From Planctomycetota bacterium (GTDB lineage Bacteria; Planctomycetota; UBA1135; JALUZX01): a stretch of 10,361 bases of DNA. Positions within the stretch are counted from its first letter, which is position 1. Each line of letters starts with the position of its first letter. Below are positions 7,735-10,361 of this stretch, in pieces. A model generated the notes under the pieces. That model saw nothing but the letters and a program-made list of their open reading frames with translations, was not told where the DNA came from and did no database searches. Made by a program: the position numbers and the translations under genes. The stretch lies in NCBI GenBank assembly GCA_027011425.1, contig JALUZX010000280.1:1-10361 (forward strand), read 5' to 3'.

Positions 7735-7827
7735 GCTTTCATTTAAGACGGTGTTCCCCCTTTTTCCACTCGGGAAGGGGAATTTTACGTCCCTGGGGAT
7801 TCCGCCGGGAGGGACCCGAAAGCCCGA

Positions 7828-10188
7828 TCAGCGGGTACGGGCGGCTTTCCGGGGGACAGGAGGGAAGAGGAGCCGGAAGGCCTGGTCCACCTGGGAGACG
7901 GGGTGGATCACCAGCTTTTCCAGGGCCTTGGGTGGGACCTTGTCCAGGTCCGGCAGGTTGGCCTTGGGAAGAATCACTTCCTTCACTCCCAGGCGCTTCG
8001 CCGCAAGGAGTTTCTCCCGGATGCCTCCCACGGGGAGGATCCTCCCCCGGAGGGCGAGTTCGCCCGTCATGGCGAAACCCGGCGCCGGGGCCCGGCCGCT
8101 GAAGGCCGAGGCCAGGGCCACGGCCACGGTCAGGCCCGCCGAGGGGCCGTCCTTGGGAACGGCGCCCGCCGGAAAGTGGATGTGCAGGTCCCGCTTCTGG
8201 AATGCCTCCATGGGGATTCCCAGGCGGGCGGCCTTGGAGCGCACCAGGGTGTAGGCGGTGTGGACCGATTCCCGCATCACCTGCCCCAAAAAACCGGTGA
8301 TCGAGAATTTTCCCTGGCCCGGAACCAGGAGGACCTCCACCTCCAGTAGGTCCCCCCCCGAGGGGGTCCAGGCCAGACCCGTGGCGGAGCCCACTCCTCC
8401 GGCGGGCGCCTTGGCGTCCCTCCGGAACCTGGGGGGACCGAGGAGTTCCTTCAGGCCCGCCCGGCGGAGTCGGAGGACGGCCCTGGGGTTTTTCATCCGG
8501 TCCACCGCTACTTTCCGCGCCACCTTTTCCATGATCCTGGCAAGGTTCCGCACTCCCGCCTCCCTGGTGTAATGGCGGATGATCTTCTCCAGGGATTCGG
8601 CGGGGACCTTGGCGGCTCCCGCTTCCAGGCCCGCCGCTTCCAGGGCCCGGGGAAGGAGGAACCGGCGGGCGATGGCTTTCTTTTCCTCCTCGGTATACCC
8701 GGGGAGGGGGATCATCTCCATCCGGTCCCTGAGGGCCGGCGGGATGGCTTCAGGGGTGTTCGCCGTGGCCAGGAAGACGACTCCCGAGAGATCGAAGGGC
8801 ATTCCCAGGTAGTGGTCGGTGAAGGCCTTGTTCTGTTCGGGGTCGAGCACCTCCAGGAGGGCGGCGGCGGGATCGCCCTGGTAGCCCACGCCGAGCTTGT
8901 CCACTTCGTCGATCAAAAAGACCGGGTCCTTGGCCCCCACCCGCCTCAACCCGTCAAGGATCCTTCCCGGCAGGGCGCCCACGTAGGTCCGCCGGTGGCC
9001 CCGGATCTCGCTCTCGTCCCGCATCCCTCCCAGGGCGATCCGGTAGTAGGGACGTCCCAGGGCCTCGGCCACGGCCCTGCCCAGCGAGGTCTTCCCCGTC
9101 CCGGGAGGCCCGGTGAAACAGAGGATGGTCCCCTTGCCCGGACCCCGGAGCCGCAAGACGGCGATCTCCTCGGCGATCCTCTCCTTGACTTTCTCCAGGC
9201 CGTAATGGTGCCGGTCCAGGATGGAGCCCACCTCATCGTAGGGCGGAGGCGAGGACAGGGTCTTGTCCCAGGGGAGTTCCAGGACGAAGTCCAGCCATCC
9301 CCGGATCACCCCGGATTCGGAGGAAGCCGGCGGGAGGATCTCCAGCCTCCGGGCCTCTTTTTCCACCTCCGCGAGGGCGTATTCGGGAATCCCGGCCTCC
9401 CGGGCCTTCCTGACATAGTCCAGGGCATCCTCTCCTCCTTCGCCGAGTTGCTCCCGGATCTCGGCCATCTGGTGGCGGAGCCAGCTCTCCCTCCGGCTCT
9501 TCTCCACCCGGTTCCGGGTCCTTTGGATGAGTTCGTTCCTCTGGATGGCGTCCTCCACCCTTTCTGCGAGAAGGTCGCATACCACGGAAAGACGCTCTTC
9601 CGGATCTTCAGCGAGCAGGAGGCGCTTTCGGCCGGCGGAGCCGAAATCCAGGGCCGCCGCCAGGTAATCGGGGAAGGCGAGGGGGGTTTCCCGGTTCCTT
9701 CCCAGGATTTGGAGGATTTCCGGGGGAAGGGTTTCGTCGGTGGAGACCAGTGTCTCCAGGAGCTGGAAGGCCTTGTCCACCAGCTCCTGGGCGAGTTCCG
9801 GCTCCAGGACTCCCTCGGGGGCGGGTTCCACCTGCCCTTCCAGGATTTTGCCCCTGGGGCGGAGGGCCCCAAGCCTCACCCGCTTTTCGCCCCGCACCAT
9901 GGCCTGGTAGCGGTTCTTTCCCAGGCGGGTCCGGCCAAGGATCCTGGTTTGGACCCCCACGAGGTGGAGGTTTTCCTCCGACGGTTCCAGGGAAGGATCC
10001 TTGAGAAGGGCGAGCACCAGGGTCCCCTCGCCTTTTTCGTCCACCTGGGCGGCCCGGTCCAGGAGGGCCTTGCCTTCGGGGCCTTCCAGGGTGAGGTGAG
10101 CCACCGAGAAAGGGAGCACCACCACAGAGTCCACAGGGAGGATGGGGTAGGTCTTCCTCCCCCGGATCGTGGCGGTCTTTCCCGGCAT
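7828..10188 (-). CDS. lon: ATP-dependent Lon protease (LonA, S16)
   Basis: This 786-residue soluble protease assembles, by family knowledge, into a hexamer that unfolds and degrades damaged and regulatory cytosolic proteins using ATP. Domains in order: N-terminal substrate-binding LAN domain (about 12-200, opening YPILPVDSVVVLP); a helical linker (NRVEKSRRESWLRHQM then IREQLGE); the AAA+ module with Walker A GPPGTGKT at 360-367 (K366) and Walker B FLIDEVDK with D427-E428; and the C-terminal S16 peptidase with S683 in PKDGPSAG and K726 in GGIREKLLAAKR as the catalytic dyad. These residues run four positions ahead of E. coli Lon (K362, S679, K722, as I recall), so no indel is expected. The frame stays open to ATG 10326, which has a GGAGGAGGAGGG before it. 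I chose ATG 10188 because it has AGGGGA six bases upstream, matches family length, and the extra 46 codons use many A/T-ending and rare codons (AGA, ATA). No HAIR/CIRCE-like heat-shock operator is recognisable upstream. Confidence 0.96.
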   Translation of the reverse strand: MPGKTATIRGRKTYPILPVDSVVVLPFSVAHLTLEGPEGKALLDRAAQVDEKGEGTLVLALLKDPSLEPSEENLHLVGVQTRILGRTRLGKNRYQAMVRGEKRVRLGALRPRGKILEGQVEPAPEGVLEPELAQELVDKAFQLLETLVSTDETLPPEILQILGRNRETPLAFPDYLAAALDFGSAGRKRLLLAEDPEERLSVVCDLLAERVEDAIQRNELIQRTRNRVEKSRRESWLRHQMAEIREQLGEGGEDALDYVRKAREAGIPEYALAEVEKEARRLEILPPASSESGVIRGWLDFVLELPWDKTLSSPPPYDEVGSILDRHHYGLEKVKERIAEEIAVLRLRGPGKGTILCFTGPPGTGKTSLGRAVAEALGRPYYRIALGGMRDESEIRGHRRTYVGALPGRILDGLRRVGAKDPVFLIDEVDKLGVGYQGDPAAALLEVLDPEQNKAFTDHYLGMPFDLSGVVFLATANTPEAIPPALRDRMEMIPLPGYTEEEKKAIARRFLLPRALEAAGLEAGAAKVPAESLEKIIRHYTREAGVRNLARIMEKVARKVAVDRMKNPRAVLRLRRAGLKELLGPPRFRRDAKAPAGGVGSATGLAWTPSGGDLLEVEVLLVPGQGKFSITGFLGQVMRESVHTAYTLVRSKAARLGIPMEAFQKRDLHIHFPAGAVPKDGPSAGLTVAVALASAFSGRAPAPGFAMTGELALRGRILPVGGIREKLLAAKRLGVKEVILPKANLPDLDKVPPKALEKLVIHPVSQVDQAFRLLFPPVPRKAARTR

Positions 10189-10194
10189 AGGTCG

Positions 10195-10200
10195 TCCCCT
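10195..10200 (-). promoter_or_regulatory. Ribosome binding site of lon
   Basis: AGGGGA on the minus strand lies six bases before ATG 10188. It supports a Lon of usual length instead of the 46-residue N-terminal extension from ATG 10326. The upstream 10189-10361 region would then be leader and promoter; I could not identify a confident -10/-35 pair in it. Confidence 0.5.
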
Positions 10201-10361
10201 TTTCCGCTTCTGGTTTCCCTGGGTCGGGTTGGTGTTCTTCCCTCCACCTATAACGGCCGGGCCGGGCTCGGATCTTTTGGGGTCCCGGGCCGGGTGCCAG
10301 GGATTTTCCCCGGGGAGTGTCTCCATCAGGCTCGGCCCTCCTCCTCCGGGCAGGCCGGTGG

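Noticed and set aside
7754..7786. Hairpin TTCCCC...GGGGAA followed by TTTT on the plus strand in the lon-exporter gap
   Set aside because: The T-run is on the plus strand, where no gene needs terminating. The stem is only six pairs plus a bulge and the loop is long. In the transcribed minus direction there is no T-run after it.
6430..8254. Plus-strand frames over the exporter and lon (6430-7746, 6968-8254)
   Set aside because: They span two genes and the gap between them, and their products are low-complexity (Gly/Gln/Glu or Arg-rich). The minus-strand frames encode recognisable ArsP_2-like and Lon proteins.
10240..10260. TTATAG-like -10 element upstream of lon on the minus strand
   Set aside because: It is the only AT-rich hexamer there, but no -35 match lies 16-18 bases upstream, so a promoter call is not supported.
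10189..10326. 46-residue N-terminal extension of Lon from ATG 10326
   Set aside because: Although a G-rich Shine-Dalgarno precedes it, codon use is unlike the gene (AGA, ATA and many A/T-ending codons). Catalytic residue positions match E. coli Lon when translation starts at 10188. Not fully excluded.

Overview
The window is GC-rich bacterial chromosome (about two thirds G+C by eye) and almost fully coding. It holds five protein genes: one plus-strand gene cut by the left edge, one complete plus-strand gene, and three complete minus-strand genes. I see no rRNA, tRNA, CRISPR array, insertion sequence, integrase, phage gene or attachment site. The extreme GC leaves very long open frames antisense to, or out of register with, the real genes. 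The largest is about 955 codons, inside the protease gene, and I treat these as shadows.

Layout: (1) 2-952, plus: C-terminal part of a HEAT-repeat protein. (2) 1032-2747, plus: a class V aminotransferase-fold PLP enzyme of about 571 residues, with a cysteine-bearing motif at the place where cysteine desulfurases carry their catalytic Cys. (3) 2748-2813: a short gap between convergent genes, with a perfect 15-bp GC hairpin that probably ends transcription from both sides. (4) 2814-6530, minus: a large secreted subtilisin-like (S8) protease. It has a two-part N-terminal region, a cysteine-rich catalytic domain, a jelly-roll-like domain, two or three Ig/FnIII-like domains and a distinctive C-terminal domain. 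(5) 6667-7734, minus: a ten-helix membrane protein of the ArsP_2 putative heavy-metal exporter family. (6) 7828-10188, minus: an ATP-dependent Lon protease of E. coli-like length with all catalytic residues.

Organism: the C-terminal domain of the protease (FGSxC start, a GFS/GVS-x-T-S-W-like strand, LPLDL, a second Cys, a PVP-x-D-xALVG turn, an FQW strand) resembles, from memory, a domain repeated on many secreted proteins of some marine and freshwater Planctomycetota. That and the GC content make a planctomycete or a relative the best guess, but no universal marker gene is present.

How the genes work together: lon, the exporter gene and the S8 protease gene lie in the same direction with gaps of 93 and 136 bases. 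These gaps are large enough for separate promoters, and no shared pathway is evident. Lon degrades misfolded cytosolic proteins, the exporter probably moves a metal or metalloid across the inner membrane, and the S8 enzyme should act outside the cytoplasm. I find no convincing evidence for a new multi-gene system. The points most worth following are the S8 protease architecture and the unassigned class V PLP enzyme.
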